The position numbers and the translations under genes were made by a program. The notes under the pieces were generated by a model. The model was not told the DNA's origin. It saw nothing but the letters and a program-made list of their open reading frames with translations, and searched no databases. Positions 46,882 to 59,543 of a stretch of DNA of 64,000 nt are shown here, one piece after another. Source of the stretch: Antrodiella citrinella (taxonomy: Eukaryota; Basidiomycota; Agaricomycetes; Polyporales; Steccherinaceae); the NCBI GenBank assembly GCA_004802725.1, contig SGPM01000001.1:62001-126000 (forward strand), written 5' to 3'. How positions within the stretch are numbered: position 1 is the first letter of the stretch; each line of letters starts with the position of its first letter.

Positions 46882-49052
46882 ATGGACCCTGCTACTACTC
46901 CAAGACCCGCCTCAAGTATGCCTCGCAGAAAGGGCCCTCCCACCGCTCTGCGCATAGACACGCCCGTCCACAACCCCAATATAGCCCTCGCTCTCAACGA
47001 CTCGTCTGCCCCGCCTTCCACCTTGTCCTCTGCTACCTCCGATTCAGACTCCTTCGTGTATCCCCCTCCCAACACTTCCCGCACCCGCAACATGAAGAAG
47101 CTTTCCCTCTCACTTCCCTCTGCGCACTCGTCTTCCAACTCGCTCGCCATCCCCGCCGACCCTGTGCAGTCACAAGGCGCTCCTTTGACTCAGCCTTCCG
47201 CACCACCTCCATCGCGTCGCCGGCCTTCGGTCATATCTCTTCCGAATACAACTACAACCGCCCTCCTGCACCGCAAGGACGAGGATCTTGATGGCTCTCC
47301 CACCATCCCCTACATTGACGGTCCCCTTCAGATTCTCCCTGGTATCTGGCTAGGCTCCGAAGACAACACCCGCCAGTACTCCGTCCTTCGCGAGCGCGGT
47401 ATCCGCTCTATCCTCAATGTCGCACAAGAGGTCTCTACCGTCTTCGATTCCCTGCCTCCCCTTCGTCCCTTCATGTCCACCCCGGACCTCAGTACCGTTG
47501 TCTCGGACGCCGACTCCACCTTCTACTCTGCACATATTCCTTCCGGCAGACCCAGCATGCACTATCTCAAATTGCCTTGGTCTCACGGCCAGTCCAATCT
47601 TGTGTCCGACGGCTTCCCTGCCGCCATGACCTTTGTCGATCAAGCTCTGGAACGTGGAGACGGTGTGCTGATACAGTATGTCTTCTCTCTTAATGAATTT
47701 TCATACATCACTCACGATCCTGTCCCACACTCGCTCCGTAGCTGTCAGTGTGGTGTGTCTAGATCAGCCACGCTTGTTATTGCATTGGTCATGCGTGCTG
47801 CTGCCCAGTGCTCGCCTTCCGTTCCACCCGAAGTGTGGGCGCTGAAAGGCATGCAAGGTGCCTACGCCTTTGTCAAGGAGAAATCCAAATGGGTTGGCCC
47901 CAACATGTCGTGAGTCTATTCCTCTCATTGCTTGTCTCCTGACGCTGTGCCTGAACACGACCCAGCTTGATTTATCAACTATTGGACTATGAACGCACGT
48001 TCACCAATGGTGGTTCCCCGGCACCGTCACACAGATCATCGATATCGACAGAGGAGGAAGAGTGGAGTCGCCGTCGCCAAAAGTTGGATGAAGAGGAAAT
48101 TGAAAACGACCAAGAAAGCATCGAAGTCATGCGGGAAGCGCGTGCTCTTGATAAAGCCATGGAGGACCGTCTTCTAGCCCGCAAGTCCTCCGCCTCGTCC
48201 ATCGGTTCTTCGAATGGCATTGGCATGGGGCAAGCATGGCGGAATCGCTATGGCAGTAGCCGCAAGCGCACAGGATCGATCACCAGCGTGGTGACTACTG
48301 GCAGTGTTCTGAGCGAAAACTTGGTTGAGGAAGATGAAGAAGCCGAGCTCCTCGGCGTTGGCGGTGGTTTCACAGAGACCACTTGTTCCAGCGCGGAACC
48401 CACCGAGGACGAAACGTCCTCCATGTCCTCTGGTGATCCCAATTCTCGCCAAACCTCACCTTGCACTGTTGACATGCAAACGTCTTCCCTCCCCACAGCA
48501 CGTTTACCTCCTCCCTCAGCCCCTGCTCACAGGCATACGTTCTCCCTTCCTCCTGCTCCGGCCACTGCCATCAGGGCCACTTTCGATCTTCCACCTCGCG
48601 TACCTCTGAAACCGAAGACAAGACGTCGTCCTCCTCCATTATTTGGCACACTCCCTCCCGTTCCGTCTTCTCCTGTCTCGCCCAATGTGGTCGCTGTCAC
48701 CACACGGACACGGACAGAGAGCCGCAAACCCCAGGCGCCACCCGCATTCCTACGGAGAATCTCGCATACCAGTACCAAATCTACATCCTCTGTCCAACCG
48801 CTCTCGGCGACACCTTCACAAACTCTGTTTGTCTTCCCACCTTCACCGACGAATACCACGACGCTGCGAACGCCATCTACGATGACCCTCACGTCCAACT
48901 CATCCTTCCCATTCCCATCCGTGTCAACTCCTCGTGTATCCACGTTCAAGTCGCAAGGCAGAAGTCGGTCCTTCATTGGTCTCGGCACTCCTGCCACGCC
49001 CACTATCGCATCATCACGTGTGGATGCTCGTGGTTGGAACGGACACCATTGA
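46882..49052 (+). CDS. Dual-specificity protein phosphatase, MAP-kinase-phosphatase-like (Msg5/Pmp1-type)
   Basis: Such enzymes dephosphorylate MAP kinases in fungal stress and wall signalling. A disordered Ser/Pro-rich N-terminus of about 130 residues, with RIDTPVHNPNIAL (a possible docking-type segment), precedes the phosphatase fold: LQILPGIWLGSEDNTRQYSV, RGIRSILNVAQEV, a Pro/Ser insert, SMHYLKLPWSHGQSNLVSDG. The intron 47676-47741 splits the His of the active site; splicing gives VLIHCQCGVSRSATLVIAL, the HC-x5-R signature. A second intron (47910-47965) precedes LIYQLLDYERTF. The long C-terminal half is Ser/Thr/Pro-rich with many SP/TP sites, ending RGWNGHH. The position where Msg5/Pmp1-like enzymes have an Asp (WTHD-like) reads WSHG here, so the general acid may be elsewhere or missing. 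Confidence 0.9.
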
Positions 49053-51256
<2,204 letters not shown>

Positions 51257-51346
51257 CACAATAATTGGTGGCGGGAAGTGGTAAGAAGCTAAAGTTGAAA
51301 GACGCCCATAACCTGTGTCAGTCGGTTGACCACGACCATCACCTTC
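51257..51346. promoter_or_regulatory. Very short divergent promoter TVP23 / membrane protein
   Basis: Start codons on opposite strands are 90 bp apart (69 bp if the ATG at 51326 is used). Both promoters must overlap each other or each other's leaders. Confidence 0.55.
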
Positions 51347-52983
51347 ATGGCGACGGCGACGAACGGGAGTTCGTCCTCTCAGACTGTAGACCTCGAAGAA
51401 CAACTTGAAGCGTCAGAAGACACTCCCCTCCTCTCCTCCCATGATCACATCCGATACATAGACCCCGTGGTGGATCGTTGGCTAGCAGAGCCGAACATCC
51501 AGGATGGTTTTATCGAACACGCGGGCTCGTCTACAGTCATCGGCCGTGCTTTTGACACACTGGTACTCCTGCACCTGAAGACTGCTATGCAGTGTCGCTC
51601 TCGCCGTGACATTCCCCAAACTGGGGCGAATCTATCCATAGACGACTTGTCTTCTGTGGACCATGGTCCAGGCGTCGCGGTGGTCGAACGTACACTCATG
51701 CGTGTAACCGAAGACATCATGGGACACCTAGAGCTCGTGAAGGATTTGGAAGCGTATTTGATGACGAGCTTTGCATACAATGAGAAGAGTGCAAGGAAGA
51801 CACGTCGTGAGTATTCTTCTGAGACCTGGGTCCTAGCCACGAGGGTTTGACGGTTCTGTGCAGTCATTGACCTGTTGGATGACGAGCAAACGTATGAAAC
51901 TGTCTTCCGGACGCGACCCAGTGAAACCGTGTTATCGAGGATATGGACGCGAGGCTACACCATAGGCCTCTCAAGGAAGGGTATCGTGCAGCGAGCAACG
52001 CGACGCATGGGAATATTTTGTACACCACGGTAAGAGCCTATGTCATATCACACAACGGTCTCTGTAGTTGAAGACATCATCACAGAGTCATGCACGCCCT
52101 GGACCTTATCTTCTTCCTCGTGTACTTTGTCGCACTGGTCCATTATACTGTCCAGCCACCTAGTTTCGCGGTAGAACCAGTTCAAACTCTACGTCCAGGA
52201 TTACGCGAGACTATCGTCATGGTCTATGCCTTCGCCCAGCTCTTCAAGTCCTGGGAAGTCACTGTTGCCCCGTTCATCGTGACTTTGTTGAGTTTCCTCT
52301 CATGCTTGCCATCTGTCCCTCGACCTGAAGACGGCGCGTATAGCGCGTTGTTACTCGCAGTGTCGCTTCATCTACTGCAGCTGCATCTTCCGCGCTCGCC
52401 GAGTCCAGTTCTACTGTTTCCATTCGACTTGGCACTCCCACTCGCCACATTAATACAGCACGGTATCTTCAATATTTTCATCCCCGTTATCGCCTTCTTC
52501 CTACCAGCACTCCTTCTGGCGTTGTTCTTACTCTCGACCTCTCTGTCGGACCTTCTACAGCATTTCACAATTACCACTATCACTGCTTCGCCTTTAGAGG
52601 CAAGAACAGCATTTCTCACTCTACTGGCAATTGTGTTCATCCTTCTGCTTTGTTCCTTGATGATGCTTATTTTGGTATACCCCAATCTCACCTCCCAAGA
52701 CCCGCCGCCTGCGCGATGGGACCGCTTTTCGCGGCCTATTGGCTCGGAAGCACGCAGATCAATGGTGGCAATTGTGGCGAAGTATTCGCATCCGACGTCC
52801 TTTCCTCCTCCACTTAACCTCGTTCAGTTTGTTTGTGTACGGACACCATCTTGGGTTTTATACCGTTTGGGCAGGACGCATTGGCAGGACCGGCTGAGCA
52901 GTGTCGATGAAATTTTGTGGCTAGTCGCGGTTGTACCGTTCGCGTTTGTTGTACAAGGATTGTATTTATGGGGCTATGTATAA
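51347..52983 (+). CDS. Multipass membrane protein of unknown function
   Basis: I do not recognise this family with confidence. The soluble N-terminus (about 165 residues) begins MATATNGSSSSQTVDLEEQL, has an acidic DTPLLSS-type segment (possible sorting motif) and a helical part (LELVKDLEAYLMTSFAYNEK). After two short introns the exon RTRPSETVLSRIWTRGYTIG leads into about seven or eight hydrophobic helices, including ALDLIFFLVYFVALVHYTVQ, ALLLALFLLSTSLSDLL, FLTLLAIVFILLLCSLMMLI and a C-terminal VAVVPFAFVVQGLYLWGYV. The layout loosely recalls fungal vacuolar channel Yvc1, but I see no pore motif to support that. An in-frame ATG at 51326 would add seven residues. Confidence 0.82.
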
Positions 52984-53159
52984 CATTTTGCTGTCAGTGT
53001 ACGTCTGCTGCCATGATTTCATGTACATGTGCACTTGTGACGGTACTTGTATCGCTGGCAGCGGAGTTGGTGCCGTCGGGCGCTTATAATCCTGACTGAA
53101 TTTCTGAATCCCCAAGTCGCGTTCAGCTTGCTCTTGATTGCGATGTGACCAGTGCTGCG

Positions 53160-55058
53160 ATGAGCTCGAGCTCCAGGAAGAAACCCACGAAGTCCCCCAG
53201 CAAACCAACCAAGAGGCACAAGGTCGAATTTGGACAACCCAACGAGGACGACGAACGTGATGTCACCTCCGTACAAACCCAATCGAACTTGCCATCCGCG
53301 TCTGGCTGGTCCACCCGCAAGATACACGCAACAGGACATGTCCCCTCACTCGCTGTGATTTGTGCGCGGGTGTTTGCGCAATACTTCAGGACGTTGGCGA
53401 CACGGGGAAACGGTCATTGGGATTCTGTCAAGGCGTGGCTCGCTATTTTGCCGGAGTCGCAGGTCCCGAGAGTGTTCGCTGCGCTAAGAGCGACGTGTCC
53501 AGGCGTATTGACCAATTTGCACATGACAGTGAGTGCCAGACCGATTGCTAGGCTATAGATGACTTGTGACGATGGATATACTATTCAGTACTTTCTGCGT
53601 GGGGCTTCTATCACGCTCTCGGATGAACTACCTGGTGTTGGGAAGAACACACTGGCATTGATAGGACAAGGACCATCCGAGAAAACTTTGCGCGAATTGC
53701 ATCTGAACGGCTTTGCTAAGATAGAGGATGGTGTGTTCGGCGCAGTTGTCGCAAAGTTGTCTGCTCTAGAGATCCTGGACCTGCGGTATACACATCTTTG
53801 TCAAATTAATATCGGACGGTATGCTCAATCATAGGCAGAGGATGCACGAAGATTGGGCCTAAGACAATGGCTGCTGCTGCGAAATTCTGCCACGGCCTCA
53901 CCTCTTTGAACATCAACTTCACTTCCGTGACCCCAGTGTCCTTAGCTCCGTTGCTCAAGACTTGCACGATGCTGGAAGTATTGAAGCTAGCAGGAATATC
54001 TGGCTGGGTACTCATCTTGTCTACGCCTCATCCTCGAATCTCTCATATTTACCGTACCTCCAGACAGATGCCACGGTTTCCAAGATGTTTGCAGTGCTGA
54101 ACGACGACATGCGCTTGCCGAATGTGAAGAACCTGAAGTTGCGACAGACGATGATGACGGACACCACTATCAACCAATTCCTACTTCTCTGCCCTAATCT
54201 GCGTCGCCTTGATCTATCCTTCACCGCCGTTCGACATCCACCTTTGCTTCTCAGCAACCAATCGTTGGAGAAATTGTCACTGACATCCACACAGGTATCA
54301 GGCTCTGATTTGCTCCAAATCCTGGGAAACATGCCTGACCTGCGGACACTTTCTCTCGGCGCACTTGGGGCTGGTCAAGGAATGACTGCCTCGATCTCTA
54401 ATTCGTCTGCTATGACTATGAACGACCAGCTGCTCAGGGACATAACCGACATACTTGAAAATTACGCCGGGCTGGACAAAATCAGTCTAGTCGGAAATAG
54501 CAAGCTCGGTATCACAAGCCGAAAGGACGGTGCGCTCGCCGACTTCGTGAGGCGTGCAGGCAGGAGATGTACAGTTCGTCATTATCATCGGGTGCTGTCG
54601 AGGCTCTCTGCTGCGAACTGATATCTATACAGGAGCTCAATATGGCCAGTATATCGTCTTTGCGTTCAGCAGACTTCGCAGGGTTGGTGCCGGATACTGC
54701 AGAAGAGGGTCCTCCACGATTGAAAATCCTGGTTCTCAACAATACCAACATCGACGATGATGTCGCGGCTTTTGTTTCAAGTTGTACGGAGCTACAAACA
54801 CTAGAATTATCGGGAACCAAGATTACCAGTATGTCCTTTCTTGTCGAAAAGTCTTCTGCACACTGATGTAATGAAATAAGGTGACGGGCTGTTCCCTATA
54901 ATCGACGCTTGTCCGTTGCTCGGCCAATTGAACTTGACCAGCTGCCGAGGTATCGGAGTCGTAGATCGAAGACAATTCTTTGAGGTCAGTAACAACAATG
55001 GTGTGTGCATGTCTGGATTGCTGAGCTGATACCTCAGGCATGGGCGAGAGACAGATAA
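53160..55058 (+). CDS. Leucine-rich-repeat (RNI-like) protein
   Basis: The start MSSSSRKKPTKSPSKPTKRH gives a basic, probably nuclear, N-terminus, then a helical segment (SLAVICARVFAQYFRTLATR). Irregular leucine-rich repeats of the ribonuclease-inhibitor or F-box type follow over several exons: TLRELHLNGFAKIEDGVFGA, LEILDLR, HGLTSLNINFTSVTPVSLAP, NVKNLKLRQTMMTDTTINQF, NLRRLDLSFTAV, DLRTLSLGALG, RLKILVLNNTNIDDDVAAFV and LQTLELSGTKI. The last exon ends AWARDR at 55058. No F-box is obvious. Repeats of this type mediate protein binding, for example in Rad7- or Amn1-like proteins; partner unknown. About six introns. It is convergent with GH74, 103 bp between stops. Confidence 0.82.
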
Positions 55059-55161
55059 CAGTGCGATGTCATCGAACGTCAGAATGGCTGTTCTACACCC
55101 CAAACCTTATTTAAATAATGAATCATACAGGTCTATGTAGCAGTACCTGCTCTTTGTAATA

Positions 55162-58100
55162 TCAGGATGGGAGACACTGGGAGTAGTCTGTAACAATGTC
55201 AAATTGGCTTCCGCCTATCATGAGACGCGGCGAGAGGACTTACAAGCATTCTGAGTCTTGCAGGTAGATCCAGCTGAGCCGAGACCGTCAGATTTTATCT
55301 ACCAAAGAAAATATTCAGAGACTCACTGGAACACACGGTAGGACCAGTAAAGCCGTTTCCACCACATTGGCCATACACTGATTGCGTCGGAACCGGGGCA
55401 GAGACAGTAGTCGGTGGAGGTGTGGTACTTGGTGCCGACGTCGGGACAGATGTCGGAGCGGATGTAGGGGCTGAAGACGGGGCGGACGTGGGAGCAGTAG
55501 GAGTTGACGACGGGGGAGCAGCTCCAGCCACATCACCATAGAAAATACCACGGCCGTTGGTACCAATGTAGACCCTACGAGTGCCTTCAGTACTGATTGT
55601 ACGGAATGGAATGTAGTGCCTTACCGTCCGTAAATCCTTGGATCGGCAGTGATGACGTTCGCACTGACAGATCCGAATCCATGAGCGGCGTCGTTTATCT
55701 GCACCCAGTTGACTCCAGCATTATCTGATCTGAAGTATCCGACACCACCAATGTTTGCGGCAGCGAACAAGGCAGGATACCCGCCAGCCACAGCGGGGGC
55801 ACCAAGAGCGATAGCCCATGCCTGAACAGAAGTCGGTCAACGATGTCCGTGAATGTGTTTGAGTGTCATTCGGCATACCTGAGATACCCCAGAAATCTGA
55901 GTGAAAGTGCTTCCAAGATCTGTCGAGTGAAATATTCCTGCATCTGATGACACCCATACATCACCAGTAACACCAGGGTTAACGACGACTTTGACAGGTG
56001 AAGTGGATGATCCTAAGGACGCTGTAGCTGCGAATGTGTTGCCACCATCGGTGGAAAGGTAGAACTTGGATCCAGACGCGCCGTAGAAGATAGAATTGTT
56101 CGTCTTGTCCGAGGCGATAGCAGCGTCTGAAGGAAGCGACGGTACGGCCGCGAATGGATTGGTGAATTGGGACACCTGTACACCGTTTCCTGAGGTGCGC
56201 CAGAGAACAGTGTCTCCATCCGCCGAGAGAGCGATCTTTCCGCCTGTCACGTCGTCTGCTGCACCGTAGTCCTGGGACCTGAGAAAGGCCATTAATACTG
56301 ATCATGGAAGGGCATGATTGAATGGTCAAGCCGTACCATGTGTTGCCCGAATCAGTGGAAAGAGCGACCTGCTTGTCTGCGGAACTACATTGCAGTCCGG
56401 ATCTATTAGAGCATGCTTCGCAGTTGAGTCTATTTCATACATACCCAGCATCATTACCAAGTCGAACGATATTGGTCGGGTTGTTTCCAGCGAAGTCCAC
56501 ATCCGAAGCAGAAGACCAGGTTGGGTTCGCGAACTCATTGGCGGGAGCAACAGTTAGGGATGTGTGCACAAACCCTTCGAGACGTAAGTGCATCAGCACT
56601 CGTCGTCGCAATGGCTGATTCAGACTCTGCGTACCTTCAATGTCGCCGAGGGCAGAAATCAGCGGTGGACCTGTCGGAGGCGAGATGAGACCCTGGACTG
56701 AGGTCTCCTCGATACCATCCGCCAATGACTCCAGCGTGACATTGCGAGTCGTATCCCATTTGAGGAGATCATGCCCGCCATAGACAGTTGCTCCAGTGCC
56801 GTAGAGCCAATGGTTTGAGTCAAAAGGATCAATTGAAAGCGATTCCATCATCCATCCAATTTGCTACCAGGTACTCAGTCAGCTGGAGAAGTGCATATGA
56901 AGGCGCATTTCGTACCAGCGTCCCAAGGACAGTCTCGTCCACATCGGGTCCCAACCACGGAGCGAGTGTGTCGTCGTATGTGTAGTATCTGTTCATGTCG
57001 GGGTATGCTTCCCACTCCCAAAGTGCGGTCCACGTTTGACCGCCATCAGTTGAGCGAAAGATCTGCCCGTCTGGCCACCAGCTGTTCAAGGCAGCCACCA
57101 TGATGGTCCCGGGTTTCTGCAGATCGACGGCAACACCACCAAACCCGAAGTAGAGATCGCCTTGAGATCTCGTGTGTGAGTATCGGATTTCAACACGCCC
57201 AAGTCGAGTCCTTACATACCTCCAGAAACAGGTGTAATGTCCGACCATGTTCCTGCTGTGATGTTGTACTTGTAGACAAATCCCTAGATAACGATTTGAG
57301 AATGTACATACTCAGCAACGCTGCGAGAATACTCACATAAGTCCCGTCGTATGGTCCTTCAGCAATTGACCAGGATCAGATGATATCGTCAAATAGCAAA
57401 CAGCAGATGACCCATACCTGCGCCGTTCGATGTAGATACATATAATGACTTCTCGGCCGGGGATAATACGCCTTTGTGTGGGATATTTGTGTTGTTGTAT
57501 ACACCTTGCGGTGTCACAGCAGACCCTGCGATAGATAATTATTCATGTGAGCAAACGAAGATTTCGTTTAGATGAATAAGAGCGTACATGTGCTGCCCGC
57601 ATCGTTCGAAACGAAGACATTGTCCACGCCAACAGAGGCGACGCCGACAAAAATACGAGGAGTAGGCTCGCCAGATGAGCCCGACGTAGAGTCAAATGTG
57701 ACCCAAGCCACTCCCATCTCGTCACTGTTGTATCCGGTAGTATCCGTTGGGTCCACGACATACGTGCCTAGTATAGTGGGAACAGGTTGCATTAGCTATT
57801 TTCGTGAGTACCGAGAGAGATGAACTACCTGTATTTGGGAGACTTTTTACTTGCGACCATGTCTGTCCAGAGTCTGTAGACTTCCACAAGCCATTCCCGC
57901 TGCGAGCACCAAAAAACAGGATGTTGTTCGCGTTAGGGTCAACGGCCAGGCGCTGATAACATAGTTCAGAGAAGACGTTGGAAATGTCAACATAACACCG
58001 GAAGGACCCACCTCACCCATTCCGCGGCCAGGCATGTTACCCCCCACTTTGAAAGGCAGAGGAGAAGGCGTGAATGTATCTCCCTGATCGGTTGATATGA

Positions 58101-58508
58101 GAATTTGCCCATTATTGGGATCCCAACTGTTCGTGTATGCACCAGTAGCCTGCCCACAGGGTGCTCAATATACGACGAAGTAAGTCAGAGAAAAATACTC
58201 ACCAGATAGAGGCGTTTTGGATCAACGGGGTCTGTCGCAAGCGCGTCCACACCCCAGTAGTTCCATCTAGAGTTGTCAACAAAATCGAGTAGTGGGGTCC
58301 ACGAGTCATCCGCGTTCAGCCTGTAGGCACCTCCGATATCAGTGCGCGCGTATGCCAACCCTTTTTGAGATGGATTGAAGATAATGCCCGGTACGAAGCC
58401 GCCACCGCCACCGATCTTAACATTCTGCCATGAGTAGCTCTGTGGCGAAACAGAAAGTACAACTGTAACGGCAGCAGCAATGAGTACCAGGAGAGCGAGT
58501 TGACCCAT
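55162..58508 (-). CDS. GH74 xyloglucanase with C-terminal cellulose-binding module CBM1
   Basis: GH74 enzymes cut beta-1,4-glucan backbones of plant xyloglucan outside the cell. From 58508 a signal peptide (MGQLALLVLIAAAVTVVLSV) leads to SYSWQNVKIGGGGGFVPGII and AYARTDIGGAYRLN, typical of the first beta-propeller; repeated BNR/Asp-box-like segments follow (for example SDAGIFHSTDLGSTFTQISG, FYLSTDGGNTFAATASL, IFRSTDGGQTWTALW). A Thr/Ser/Pro linker with repeated PTSAP units joins the CBM1, SVYGQCGGNGFTGPTVCS, completed across two introns by TGSTCKTQNAYYSQCLPS. More than a dozen introns interrupt the gene. A TATAAA box 55 bp upstream supports this start over in-frame upstream ATGs. Confidence 0.94.
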
Positions 58509-59543
58509 ATCCACAGGTAAGAGGATGCAGTTGCCAGAGAGACATTCATGTTCCATTGGAGGTTTATAGTACGTGGAGGTCACTCCCTAGTCCCCATGCC
58601 ACCGACCCGGATCCGAGCATATCGCGAGCGAATCGACCTTCACAGTCCGAGGATATTGCGCTAGTACCAATATTAACGAATGGACACACATGATGTTCAA
58701 GTTAGGTGTGCAAGGATGAAGAATTTCCGAGATATGGAAGCCACAACCACTCCGAGCCTCAGCCGTTTCCGTTTCCCTCGAGTAAGGTGGGTCAAAGATG
58801 GTGTTTTGATGCGATATTCTGCAGTAGTGCTGCTGAAAAAAACAGTAATCTTAGGGTAGTGTTGTGTGAGGTGTCAGACCTTCCGAAAGTTGCCAGAGAT
58901 ACAGACCAGTCGGGAAAATGCACGCCATAGTGCCTCTCGGAGTGACGGCATCGAAGTCGATTGCCTACGTGACGTGTCAAGTGACGGGGTCCTGCAGGGA
59001 ACGTCGGTCAGGGAGCTGCGAGCTGTCGCACGAGATGTGATGGGTGTTTGCTGACTTGGCAGAGCTCGTTCAGCCATAACGCGAACTGACAGAGTGCAAG
59101 TGATACTGGCACTAGATGGAGAAACTCTTGGACAGTATTATGTTTGACTGTTGAGATTGCGGTCATGAGACCGTCAGTAGTCACATTCAAGGCTATGAGA
59201 CACCATATGAGCGCATGTACTTCTCAGAAAGAGCAGACGACCTACCGGAGTTCTTGCTGGTAGTCCGAGTCAGTTACTTATGGTTGTGGGTCCGAGCCCA
59301 CCATTCGGCAATTGCCGCACAAACACGCCTTTCCACAAAAGGCACTCGCTTGAACAATATTTCCGGCCTGGTTGCTCGCGCTTTGTCCTCTCGATTTGCC
59401 ACTACACACAACAACCCTAGCAACCCGAGCAGCAGCTTTGTCCCCTTGTATACTGCATATAATGGCTGTCGCCTATGTGCCAATGAAATCTTCACTTTTC
59501 ACTCTCATTTGTGTCAATCCGCAACACCCGAGCTCGCGGCAAG
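58509..59543. other. Divergent intergenic region GH74 / kinase-like gene
   Basis: Apart from the GH74 TATA box, no gene or repeat is recognised. The 250 bp before 59544 are C/A-rich leader-like sequence. Confidence 0.5.
58563..58568 (-). promoter_or_regulatory. TATA box of the GH74 gene
   Basis: On the minus strand ACTATAAACC places TATAAA 55 bp before the ATG at 58508. The in-frame ATG at 58583 lies upstream of it, and the one near 58556 only a few bases downstream, so neither is a likely start. Confidence 0.55.
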
